A stretch of DNA of 11,300 nucleotides from an uncultured Ruminococcus sp. (GTDB lineage: Bacteria > Bacillota > Clostridia > Oscillospirales > Ruminococcaceae). Under the pieces are notes generated by a model. It was not told where the DNA came from. It searched no databases and worked only from the letters and a program-made list of their open reading frames with translations. Position 1 is the stretch's first letter. Every line of letters starts with the position of its first letter. A program made the position numbers and the translations under genes. Shown here piece by piece: positions 5,478-11,300 of the stretch. Location: positions 1 through 11,300 of the forward strand of contig CANQCJ010000056.1 in the NCBI GenBank assembly GCA_947589205.1. The letters run 5' to 3'.

Positions 5478-6110
5478 TTAACCTTTAAGCGCCTCAAGCG
5501 TCAGCTTAGAGGTATCGGCTACCTCCTCCTGTCCGACAACGGTAGTCAGCTTGCCCTGAGCCTGATAGTAGTCTTTAAGGGGAGCTGTCTGCTCATGATA
5601 GGTCTTGAGTCTGCTCTTTACGGTCTCCGGCTCATCGTCCTTGCGGATAACGAGCTGCTTGCCGCAAACATCGCAAACGCCTTCGGTCTTGGGAGGATTA
5701 TAGATAGTGTGGAAGGTAGCGCCGCAGTCGAGGCAGACTCTTCTGCCGCTCATGCGCTGTTCTATCTTCTCGTCCGGCACATAGATCTCTATTACCTTGT
5801 CTATCTTGACTCCCATAGCGTCGAGCGCTTCCGCCTGCGGTACTGTTCTCGGGAAGCCGTCAAGAATGAAGCCGTTCTGCGCGTCGGGTTCTTTGATCCT
5901 GTCCTTTAAGATACCGATAACGATATCGTCCGAAACAAGCGCGCCCGCGTCCATTGCCGCTTTTGCTTTAAGACCGTACTCGGTGCCCGCTTTAACGGCG
6001 GCTCTGAGCATATTTCCGGTCGAGATCGTGGGAATGTTCAGTTCCTTGCAGATTACCTCCGCCTGCGTGCCTTTTCCTGCGCCCGGAGCGCCCAGTAAAA
6101 TAAGGTTCAT
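5478..6110 (-). CDS. adk: Adenylate kinase (long form with zinc-binding lid)
   Basis: The 210-residue nucleotide kinase interconverts ATP + AMP with 2 ADP in the cytoplasm. The P-loop GAPGAGKGT is at 7-15, the AMP-binding STGNMLR at 30-36 and DGFPRT at 84-89. The lid carries four cysteines (C126, C129, C146, C149) in CxxC pairs, the structural zinc site common in Gram-positive adenylate kinases. The ATG follows AAGGAGG with a 9-nt spacer. It lies 20 nt after secY, the conserved secY-adk-map order. Confidence 0.99.
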   Translation of the reverse strand: MNLILLGAPGAGKGTQAEVICKELNIPTISTGNMLRAAVKAGTEYGLKAKAAMDAGALVSDDIVIGILKDRIKEPDAQNGFILDGFPRTVPQAEALDAMGVKIDKVIEIYVPDEKIEQRMSGRRVCLDCGATFHTIYNPPKTEGVCDVCGKQLVIRKDDEPETVKSRLKTYHEQTAPLKDYYQAQGKLTTVVGQEEVADTSKLTLEALKG

Positions 6111-6130
6111 ATCTCTTTTCCTCCTTTTCG

Positions 6131-7441
6131 TCAGTCGAGGAAGCCCTGATGGTGACGCATCATCATCTGAGATTCCATAGTTCTTGCGGTTTCAAGCGCA
6201 ACGCTTACAACGATGAGTATGCTCGTTCCGCCCATAGCTACAGGCAGCGCGGTCAGCGACTGGAATATTATCGGGAAGAGCGCGATAAGTCCCAAGAAGA
6301 AAGCTCCTACAAGAGTTATTTTGCTCAGTACGCGTCTGAGATAATCAACAGTCGGTTTGCCGGGACGGATACCGGGTATCTGTCCGTTTGACTGGCGCAG
6401 ATTGTTCGCTATTTCAAGCGGGTTATACTGCATCGAAATATAGAAATAGTTGAATGCTATTATAAGAATGAAATAAAGTACACCGTACACCGGGTGTGTA
6501 TAGCTGAACACTCTCAGTACCTTTTCGTAAAATCCGCCCGGCTTGGGAGTTATGAACAGCTCAAGCGTTGAGGGCAGCGACATGAACGCCATAGCGAAGA
6601 TTATCGGAAGAACGCCCGCCATTGATACCTTTATCGGCAGGTAGGTGTTCTGACCGCCGTACTGCTTTCTGCCGACAACGCGCTTTGCGTATGCTATCGG
6701 CACTCTTCTTTCGGCGTTGTTCATGAAAACGATCAGCGCGATCATGAGTATATAGATGATAAGAAGCAGCGGAACGAGTATCTTGTTCTTAGAGCCCTCC
6801 TCGCCCATAAGGGAGATGAGCTGGATAAGATCGGTCGGTATCCTCGCGATGATTCCCGCAAAGAGGAGCATTGATATACCGTTTCCGATACCCTTTTCAC
6901 TGATAAGGTTTCCGAGCCAGATGGTAAGGAACGAGCCTGCGGTGAAGCACATGATTATTACTATCTCGGAAAAGATCTTAGCGAATTTTCCGTCGGTATA
7001 ATCCATGTAGACAAGCGCGCCGGTCTTGTTCTTCAGGGTAAGATAATACGCCCACGCCTGGAATACGCTTATTCCGAGAGCGGTATATCTTGTTACCTTA
7101 TCTAACTTCTTTCTGCCCTCCATACCCTCCTTCGCGAGCTTTTCAAGCGGCGGCAGAGCGTAGGTCAGCAGCTGGATAATGATCTGTGCGTTGATATAAG
7201 GCGCGACCGAGAGCGCCATTATCGTACCGTTCGAGAAATTATCTCCCGAAAGTACGTTTAAATAACTGAAAATGTTGCCTGCGGCGTTCTGGTCCTCAAA
7301 CCAGCTTTTGAGCACCGCGGTATCGAGGTAAGGAACGGGGATCGCTCCGCCGATCCTGTAAATGATGATGATCAATAATGTATACAGCAGCTTTTTTCTT
7401 AGCTCCGGGGTAGCCCAGACGTTTTTAAATGTCTGTAACAC
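6131..7441 (-). CDS. secY: Protein translocase subunit SecY
   Basis: The 436-residue protein is the channel subunit of the SecYEG translocon in the cytoplasmic membrane. About ten hydrophobic segments can be traced, roughly 17-37, 73-97, 117-136, 158-178, 186-211, 220-240, 271-291, 313-334, 374-394 and 398-418. Signature motifs are SEKGIGNGIS (181-190), RRVPIAYAKR (245-254), SMQYNPLEIANNL (336-348), GIRPGKPTVDYL (357-368), GGTSILI (404-410) and a cytosolic tail ending MMMRHHQGFLD. The start is GTG at 7439-7441, two nt after the rplO stop. Its SD, GAGGTGAT, lies within the last rplO codons. Confidence 0.99.
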   Translation of the reverse strand: MLQTFKNVWATPELRKKLLYTLLIIIIYRIGGAIPVPYLDTAVLKSWFEDQNAAGNIFSYLNVLSGDNFSNGTIMALSVAPYINAQIIIQLLTYALPPLEKLAKEGMEGRKKLDKVTRYTALGISVFQAWAYYLTLKNKTGALVYMDYTDGKFAKIFSEIVIIMCFTAGSFLTIWLGNLISEKGIGNGISMLLFAGIIARIPTDLIQLISLMGEEGSKNKILVPLLLIIYILMIALIVFMNNAERRVPIAYAKRVVGRKQYGGQNTYLPIKVSMAGVLPIIFAMAFMSLPSTLELFITPKPGGFYEKVLRVFSYTHPVYGVLYFILIIAFNYFYISMQYNPLEIANNLRQSNGQIPGIRPGKPTVDYLRRVLSKITLVGAFFLGLIALFPIIFQSLTALPVAMGGTSILIVVSVALETARTMESQMMMRHHQGFLD

Positions 7442-7443
7442 TA

Positions 7444-7884
7444 TTACATCACCTCAGCCTTCCCGCCTGCCTTTTCGATTTTTTCTTTGGCAGCCGCCGT
7501 GAATTTGGCGGCTTTAACGGTAAGGTTCTTTGTGAGTTCGCCGTCTCCGAGGATCTTTATGCCGTCAAGCTCCTTCTTGATAAGTCCGGACGCTTTAAGC
7601 AGCTCGGCGTCCACAACTGTGCCGTCCACAAAGCTGTTCAGTGCCGATACGTTTACTGTAGCATATTCGGTCCTGAAAATGTTATTGAAGCCGCGCTTAG
7701 GTATTCTTCTCGCAAGCGTGGTCTGTCCGCCTTCAAAACCGGGTCTGACTCCGCCGCCCGAACGCGCCTTCTGTCCTTTATGACCCTTTCCTGCCGTCTT
7801 GCCCTGTCCCGAGCCGTGTCCTCTGCCTATTCTCTTGACAGCCTTTACCGAACCGGGTGCGGGTGATAATTCGTGCAGTTTCAT
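7444..7884 (-). CDS. rplO: 50S ribosomal protein L15 (uL15)
   Basis: The 146-residue late-assembly 50S protein begins MKLHELSPAPGS. It then has the glycine- and lysine-rich extension RIGRGHGSGQGKTAGKGHKG (18-37), which threads into 23S rRNA. GFEGGQTTLARRIPKRGF (49-66) is the family signature. A conventional globular C-terminal domain ends GGKAEVM. The ATG has TAGGAGGTG about 9 nt upstream. It is 20 nt downstream of rpmD and 2 nt upstream of secY, in the normal spc order. Confidence 0.99.
   Translation of the reverse strand: MKLHELSPAPGSVKAVKRIGRGHGSGQGKTAGKGHKGQKARSGGGVRPGFEGGQTTLARRIPKRGFNNIFRTEYATVNVSALNSFVDGTVVDAELLKASGLIKKELDGIKILGDGELTKNLTVKAAKFTAAAKEKIEKAGGKAEVM
7448..7455 (-). promoter_or_regulatory. 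Ribosome binding site of secY inside rplO
   Basis: GAGGTGAT on the - strand overlaps the final sense codons of rplO and lies 6 nt before the GTG start of secY. It explains initiation at a non-ATG codon just 2 nt past the rplO stop and implies that rplO and secY translation are linked. Confidence 0.7.
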
Positions 7885-7904
7885 TGCTTTTGCACCTCCT
7901 AACC

Positions 7905-8084
7905 TTAGCCTTCCGTCACTTTTACAAGGTGTGAAATTACCTTTATTTTTCCCTGAGTCTGAGGATTGTCCGGCTGAACGGTCTCAGCTCCTATCTTTTT
8001 AAGACCCAGTGAATGCGCGGTAGCGATCTGCTTTTTGGACTTGGAATTCAGGCTTCTTACAAGCGTGATTTTAAGATTTGCCAT
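7905..8084 (-). CDS. rpmD: 50S ribosomal protein L30 (uL30)
   Basis: Reading this gap on the - strand gives a 59-residue protein starting MANLKITLVRSLNSKSKKQI and ending SHLVKVTEG, with the typical TAHSLGLKKIG stretch near residues 22-32 and TVQPDNPQTQGKI after it. Length and sequence match bacterial uL30, a small 50S protein. The ATG is preceded by TAAGGAGGAC, in which the TAA is the stop codon of rpsE, so rpsE and rpmD are tightly coupled. Its position between rpsE and rplO is the conserved spc order. Confidence 0.98.
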   Translation of the reverse strand: MANLKITLVRSLNSKSKKQIATAHSLGLKKIGAETVQPDNPQTQGKIKVISHLVKVTEG

Positions 8085-8097
8085 TGCCTTGTCCTCC

Positions 8098-8598
8098 TTA
8101 ACCTAAAATTTCCTTTATGGTCTTGCCTCTTTTAGCGGCGACCTCCTCTGCGGATCTTACCGATGCAAGACCGTTGAATGTCGCTCTTACAACGTTTGAA
8201 GGATTATTTGAACGAAGTGATTTTGTTCTTATATCCTTTATTCCCGCTACCTCTACGACCGCTCTGACCGGACCGCCGGCTATAACTCCGGTACCGGGTG
8301 CGGCAGGCATCAGAAGCACCTCGCCCGCTCCGAATTTTCCTACGATCTCATGAGGGATAGTCGTACCCTTGAGCGAGATCTTTATAAGATTTTTCTTAGC
8401 GTCCTCGATACCCTTGCGGATAGCGTCGGGAACCTCTCCCGATTTGCCGAGACCGAAGCCTATCGTTCCGTTTCCGTCTCCGACTACGACAAGCGCGGAA
8501 AACTTCATTATACGTCCGCCCTTAACGGTCTTTGATACTCTGTTTATTGCAACGACCTTCTCAGTAAGCTCCAGTCCTGCAGCGTCTATTAAAGCCAA
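8098..8598 (-). CDS. rpsE: 30S ribosomal protein S5 (uS5)
   Basis: The 166-residue protein is involved in translational fidelity and mRNA entry-channel helicase activity. Visible marks are EKVVAINRVSKTVKGGRIMKF split over residues 13-33, the double-stranded-RNA-binding-like N-terminal domain with ALVVVGDGNGTIGFGLGK (35-52), and the C-terminal domain with GTGVIAGGPVRAV and GSNNPSNVV-like RSNNPSNVVRAT. The start is TTG at 8596-8598, chosen because GAGGAGG at 8607-8613 is correctly spaced. The next ATG, at the internal M31, would remove conserved residues. The gap to rplR is 18 nt. Confidence 0.97.
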   Translation of the reverse strand: MALIDAAGLELTEKVVAINRVSKTVKGGRIMKFSALVVVGDGNGTIGFGLGKSGEVPDAIRKGIEDAKKNLIKISLKGTTIPHEIVGKFGAGEVLLMPAAPGTGVIAGGPVRAVVEVAGIKDIRTKSLRSNNPSNVVRATFNGLASVRSAEEVAAKRGKTIKEILG

Positions 8599-8606
8599 AA
8601 GTAAAA

Positions 8607-8613
8607 CCTCCTC
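8607..8613 (-). promoter_or_regulatory. Ribosome binding site of rpsE (decides TTG start)
   Basis: GAGGAGG on the - strand lies 8 nt before the TTG at 8596-8598. No in-frame ATG or GTG sits between it and the conserved N-terminus of S5, so TTG initiation is the best reading. Confidence 0.85.
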
Positions 8614-8616
8614 TTT

Positions 8617-8976
8617 TTAGAACTTGAGTCCGCCTTCGCGAGCTCCCTCTGCCAATTCCTGAACGCGGCCGTGATATACATAACCGCCTCTGTCAAATAC
8701 GACTTCGGTTATTCCCTTTTCAGCAGCGCGCTTTGCTATAAGCTCACCGACTCCGCGCGCGCCCTCTTTGTTCGCGCCGTTTCCTTCAAAATCCTTTGAA
8801 AGCGACGAAGCGCTGCAAAGCGTTACGCCTGCGGTATCGTCTATTATCTGAGCATATATATGCTTAGAGGAGCGGAATACATTAAGGCGGGGGCACTGCG
8901 CCGTGCCGCTGACCTTTGTGCGGACTCTGGCGTGTCTTTTTGCTCTTGCCTTTGCTCTGTCAAGCTTTTTAACCAT
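8617..8976 (-). CDS. rplR: 50S ribosomal protein L18 (uL18)
   Basis: The 119-residue protein of the central protuberance binds 5S rRNA together with uL5. It has a basic N-terminus (KKLDRAKARAKRHARVRTKV), PRLNVFRSSKHIYAQIIDD (29-47), and the C-terminal FDRGGYVYHGRVQELAEGAREGGL signature split over residues 94-117. The length is typical. The ATG has AAGGAGAG about 8 nt upstream, next to the rplF stop. It lies in the standard rplF-rplR-rpsE order. Confidence 0.99.
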   Translation of the reverse strand: MVKKLDRAKARAKRHARVRTKVSGTAQCPRLNVFRSSKHIYAQIIDDTAGVTLCSASSLSKDFEGNGANKEGARGVGELIAKRAAEKGITEVVFDRGGYVYHGRVQELAEGAREGGLKF

Positions 8977-8996
8977 TGCTATTCTCTCCTTCTCAA

Positions 8997-9548
8997 TTAC
9001 TTCTTGCTGCCCTTGCCTGCCTTGCCTTCCTTATGGATGACATATTCGCCAAGGTAGCGGATACCCTTGCCCTTATAAGGCTCCGGCGGACGCTTCTCGC
9101 GTATCTCGCAGGCAAACTGACCCACTTCCTGCTTGTCGATGCCCGAAACTATTATCTGATTGGGCTGCGGCACATCGAGCTTTATCGTATCGGTCTCGCT
9201 TACTACGACAGGGTGTGAGAAGCCTAAGCTCAAATTAACGTTCTTGCCCTGCTTCTGCGCTCTGTAGCCGACGCCGACTATTTCAAGCGTTTTGGAATAT
9301 CCTTCGGTAACTCCCGTTACCATATTGCTGATAAGCGTTCTTGTAAGTCCGTGAAGCGATTTATGAAGCTTATCCTCGCTCGGACGCTCAACGGTTATAA
9401 CGCCGTCAGCACATTTTATTATCATATCCTTGTTATATGACTTTGTGAGCGTGCCCTTGGGTCCCTTTACCGTAACGACGTTTCCGTCCGCTATGGTCAC
9501 ATCTACTCCGGCGGGAACTGAAATGGGCTTGATACCTATTCTTGACAT
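8997..9548 (-). CDS. rplF: 50S ribosomal protein L6 (uL6)
   Basis: The 183-residue protein contains two repeated alpha/beta domains and binds near the sarcin-ricin loop and the factor-binding site. It begins MSRIGIKPISVPAGV, has VKGPKGTL at 28-35, VGVGYRAQ in the second domain, and the C-terminal RPPEPYKGKGIRY signature near residues 154-166. The tail is lysine-rich. The ATG is preceded by TAAGGAGGAC, where TAA is the rpsH stop, so the SD overlaps the upstream stop codon. Confidence 0.99.
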   Translation of the reverse strand: MSRIGIKPISVPAGVDVTIADGNVVTVKGPKGTLTKSYNKDMIIKCADGVITVERPSEDKLHKSLHGLTRTLISNMVTGVTEGYSKTLEIVGVGYRAQKQGKNVNLSLGFSHPVVVSETDTIKLDVPQPNQIIVSGIDKQEVGQFACEIREKRPPEPYKGKGIRYLGEYVIHKEGKAGKGSKK

Positions 9549-9559
9549 AATTGTCCTCC

Positions 9560-9958
9560 TTACCAGATGAATGCGAGGACCTCGCCGCCGACGTTGAGCT
9601 CTCTCGCCTTTTTATCGGTAATTACTCCCTTGGAGGTGGATACTATCGCAACTCCGAGTCCCTTCATTACCTTGGGAAGCTCTTCGCAGCCGGCATATAT
9701 ACGAAGTCCGGGCTTTGATACTCTTCTGAGTCCGGTTATTACCGGGTTCCTGTTCTCGTCATATTTCAGAGTAACTCTGATGATACCCTGCTTTCCGTCG
9801 TCTATCACCTTATAGTCCTTTATATATCCCTCGTCGAGAAGGATCTGTGTGATCGACTTCTTCATGTTGGAAGCGGGAATGTCAACCGTTGCGTGCTTTG
9901 CACCGCTCGCGTTGCGGATCCTCGTAAGCAGATCCGCAATTGTATCAGTTATCTGCAT
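9560..9958 (-). CDS. rpsH: 30S ribosomal protein S8 (uS8)
   Basis: The 132-residue primary-binding protein contacts helix 21 of 16S rRNA. It begins MQITDTIADLLTRIRNA and contains SRPG-type SKPGLRIYAG (81-90) and the C-terminal STSKGVITDKKARELNVGGE signature split over residues 107-126, with a terminal VLAFIW. In E. coli, S8 represses the spc operon by binding near the rplE start; I could not confirm such a site here by eye. The ATG has AGAGGGAGG upstream, within the 21-nt gap after rpsN. Confidence 0.99.
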   Translation of the reverse strand: MQITDTIADLLTRIRNASGAKHATVDIPASNMKKSITQILLDEGYIKDYKVIDDGKQGIIRVTLKYDENRNPVITGLRRVSKPGLRIYAGCEELPKVMKGLGVAIVSTSKGVITDKKARELNVGGEVLAFIW

Positions 9959-9979
9959 CTTTTAATTAACCTCCCTCTT

Positions 9980-10165
9980 TTACCAGCTTGCTTTCTTCAC
10001 TCCGGGGATCTTGCCCTGATGCGCGAGTTCTCTGAAGCAGATACGGCAAATTCCGTATTTTCTCAAATATGCGTGCGGTCTGCCGCAGATCTTGCATCTG
10101 TTGTAAGCGCGGGTGGAGAATTTGGGTTCAGCCTGCTGCTTGTTTATCATAGCCTTCTTAGCCAT
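9980..10165 (-). CDS. rpsN: 30S ribosomal protein S14 type Z (uS14), zinc-binding
   Basis: The 61-residue short form is typical of Gram-positives. C24, C27, C40 and C43 make the CxxC-x12-CxxC zinc ribbon inside RCKICGRPHAYLRKYGICRI. The terminal GKIPGVKKASW is diagnostic. S14 sits in the 30S head. The first ten or so residues, MAKKAMINKQQ, are standard. The ATG is preceded by GAGGAGGG directly after the rplE stop (16-nt gap). It lies between rplE and rpsH as usual. Confidence 0.99.
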   Translation of the reverse strand: MAKKAMINKQQAEPKFSTRAYNRCKICGRPHAYLRKYGICRICFRELAHQGKIPGVKKASW

Positions 10166-10181
10166 TTAAATTACCCTCCTC

Positions 10182-10727
10182 TTACTGCTTTGCAAACGGC
10201 GCGCCCAGAAGCGACAAAAGCTCCTTAGCCTCTTCGTCCGTCTTTGCGGTCGTTATAAAGTTGATGTCCATGCCGCGCACCTTGTCGATCTTATCATATT
10301 CGATCTCGGGGAAGATAAGCTGCTCCTTGATGCCGGTAGAGTAGTTTCCTCTGCCGTCAAACGAGTTGCCGTTTATTCCTCTGAAGTCTCTTACTCTCGG
10401 GAACGCCACGTTGAACAGTCTGTCTACAAATTCATACATTCTGTCCGCTCTGAGCGTTACCTTTACGCCGATGATCTGTCCGTCTCTGAGCTTGAAGTTC
10501 GCAACGCTCTTTTTCGCCTTGCAGACTATCGGCCTCTGTCCGGTTATCGCGGCAAGATCCGCCATTATAGCGTCGATCACCTTTTTGTTATCCTTATCTG
10601 CGCCGCAGCCGACGTTTATTACTACCTTGTCGAGCTTCGGGATCTGCATTACGTTCTCATACTTGAATTTCTTCATCAGGGCAGGAGCTACGTCTGATAC
10701 ATAATATTCTTTTAATCTTGCAGCCAT
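10182..10727 (-). CDS. rplE: 50S ribosomal protein L5 (uL5)
   Basis: The 181-residue protein of the central protuberance carries 5S rRNA and contacts P-site tRNA. It shows NVMQIPKLDKVVINVGCG (25-42), TGQRPIVCKAKKSVANFKLR (62-81), PRVRDFRGI (110-118) and the C-terminal GMDINFITTAKTDEEAKELL split over residues 152-171. The length is typical. The ATG lies about 11 nt after GGAGGAG, and the gap to rplX is 20 nt. It precedes rpsN, as in most bacteria. Confidence 0.99.
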   Translation of the reverse strand: MAARLKEYYVSDVAPALMKKFKYENVMQIPKLDKVVINVGCGADKDNKKVIDAIMADLAAITGQRPIVCKAKKSVANFKLRDGQIIGVKVTLRADRMYEFVDRLFNVAFPRVRDFRGINGNSFDGRGNYSTGIKEQLIFPEIEYDKIDKVRGMDINFITTAKTDEEAKELLSLLGAPFAKQ

Positions 10728-10747
10728 AGTTTCTTACTCCTCCTTAA

Positions 10748-11071
10748 TTAAAATTCCTCTCCGCAGCCTTCGTTTTTGCAAACTCTGACCTTGGAGCCGT
10801 CCTCGAGAAGCTTGTGTGCTACTCTCGTGGTCTTTCCGCACTTGGGGCAGACAAGCTGTACCTTTGAAGCGTAGAGCGCGCCCTCTGCTTCAACTATTCC
10901 GCCCTGCTGTCCCATAGCTCTGGGCTTTAAGTGCTTGCTGACCTTGTTTACACCCTCAACGATTACCTTTCCTTCCTTAGGGGAGACTGCCATTACCGTT
11001 CCCTTGAGACCCTTGCTCTTTCCGGAAAGAACTACTACGGTGTCGCCGGTCTTAACGTGTACCTTATTCAT
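10748..11071 (-). CDS. rplX: 50S ribosomal protein L24 (uL24) with C-terminal zinc-ribbon motif
   Basis: The 107-residue assembly-initiator protein of the 50S subunit has an N-terminal KOW domain: HVKTGDTVVVLSGKSKGLKG (5-24), VEGVNKVSKHLKP (38-50) and GGIVEAEG (57-64). The C-terminal part carries C75xxC78 in CPKCGK and C98x4C103 in CKNEGC, which reads as a zinc ribbon. Many bacterial L24 proteins lack these cysteines, but zinc-ribbon variants occur in Bacillota. The second knuckle is CX4C. The ATG has AGGAGGC about 8 nt upstream, in the 16-nt gap after rplN. Confidence 0.98.
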   Translation of the reverse strand: MNKVHVKTGDTVVVLSGKSKGLKGTVMAVSPKEGKVIVEGVNKVSKHLKPRAMGQQGGIVEAEGALYASKVQLVCPKCGKTTRVAHKLLEDGSKVRVCKNEGCGEEF

Positions 11072-11087
11072 TAACGACGCCTCCTAA

Positions 11088-11300
11088 TCAAAGTACCTCG
11101 GGAGCAAGCGAGAGGATCTTCATATAATCCTTTTCTCTCAGCTCCTTCGCCACAGGTCCGAATATACGGGTACCTCTGGGGTTTTTATCTTCTTTTATTA
11201 TTACGGCAGCGTTCTCGTCAAAACGGATATATGTTCCGTCTGCTCTTCTGAGTCCGCTCGCCGAACGTACTATCACTGCTTTTACAACGTCGCCCTTCTT
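11088..11300 (-). CDS. rplN: 50S ribosomal protein L14 (uL14), 5' end outside window
   Basis: The frame is open to the window edge. The visible 70 residues begin KKGDVVKAVIVRSASG and contain RRADGTYIRFDENAAVII and GTRIFGPVAKELREKDYMKI, ending LAPEVL with TGA at 11088-11090. These are the conserved C-terminal parts of uL14, a 50S protein at the subunit interface. About 50 N-terminal residues are missing. The internal GTG at 11274-11276 is not the real start, because conserved family residues lie upstream of it. Confidence 0.98.
   Translation of the reverse strand, partial: KKGDVVKAVIVRSASGLRRADGTYIRFDENAAVIIKEDKNPRGTRIFGPVAKELREKDYMKILSLAPEVL

Noticed and set aside
5319..5909. Long 196-codon open frame on the + strand
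   Set aside because: It lies wholly antisense to map and adk, which have complete conserved motifs. It has no recognisable domain, and its length follows from codon bias on the opposite strand.
7429..7866. 145-codon + strand open frame opposite rplO
   Set aside because: It is antisense to well-supported rplO, starts inside the secY/rplO junction and encodes no recognisable protein.
10700..10760. S8-type translational operator near the rplE start, as in E. coli
   Set aside because: I could not find a convincing mimic of 16S helix 21 by eye around the rplE start, and strong SD sites dominate the junction.

Overview
The window is a compact core-genome segment from a bacterium of the Bacillota, most likely class Clostridia (Oscillospirales/Ruminococcaceae-like). 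The pointers are the gene order, the strong GGAGG ribosome binding sites, the zinc-type uS14 and bL36, the Zn-lid adenylate kinase, the zinc-free uS4 with an N-terminus beginning MAVTRKPILK, and a walJ-rlmH pair. This placement is inferred from protein style and synteny; no database search was possible.

Layout. Positions 1-1342 (+ strand) hold the last codons of an unidentified gene, then walJ (MBL-fold hydrolase) and rlmH (23S rRNA pseudouridine methyltransferase), closely packed as one transcription unit. A strong symmetric hairpin at about 1341-1385 separates this unit from a long convergent operon on the - strand. That operon fills the rest of the window. Read in its direction of transcription, from 11300 down to 1387, it is rplN (5' end missing), rplX, rplE, rpsN, rpsH, rplF, rplR, rpsE, rpmD, rplO, secY, adk, map, infA, rpmJ, rpsM, rpsK, rpsD, rpoA, rplQ. 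This is the classic spc operon fused to the alpha operon.

Function. The ribosomal genes supply large- and small-subunit proteins. SecY forms the protein-export channel, adenylate kinase balances adenine nucleotides, Map removes N-terminal methionine, IF-1 supports initiation and RpoA is the RNA polymerase alpha subunit. RlmH on the other strand modifies helix 69 of 23S rRNA, so both arms serve translation. Most - strand genes are 2-30 nt apart, and several Shine-Dalgarno (SD) sequences overlap the upstream stop codon. Only three gaps exceed 70 nt: rpmJ/infA (72), rpsD/rpoA (72) and rpsK/rpsD (104). There is no gene-free stretch longer than 300 bases.

Novelty. No mobile element, CRISPR array, defence system, tRNA or rRNA is visible, and the coding content is ordinary housekeeping. 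The best candidate for something undescribed is a structured, AT-rich element in the rpsK-rpsD gap. It contains two adjacent hairpins and a competing alternative fold just upstream of the gene for S4, a protein known for autoregulation in other bacteria. Lesser observations concern non-ATG starts, weak ribosome binding sites at map and infA, an L24 with a C-terminal zinc ribbon, and the operon ending at rplQ.
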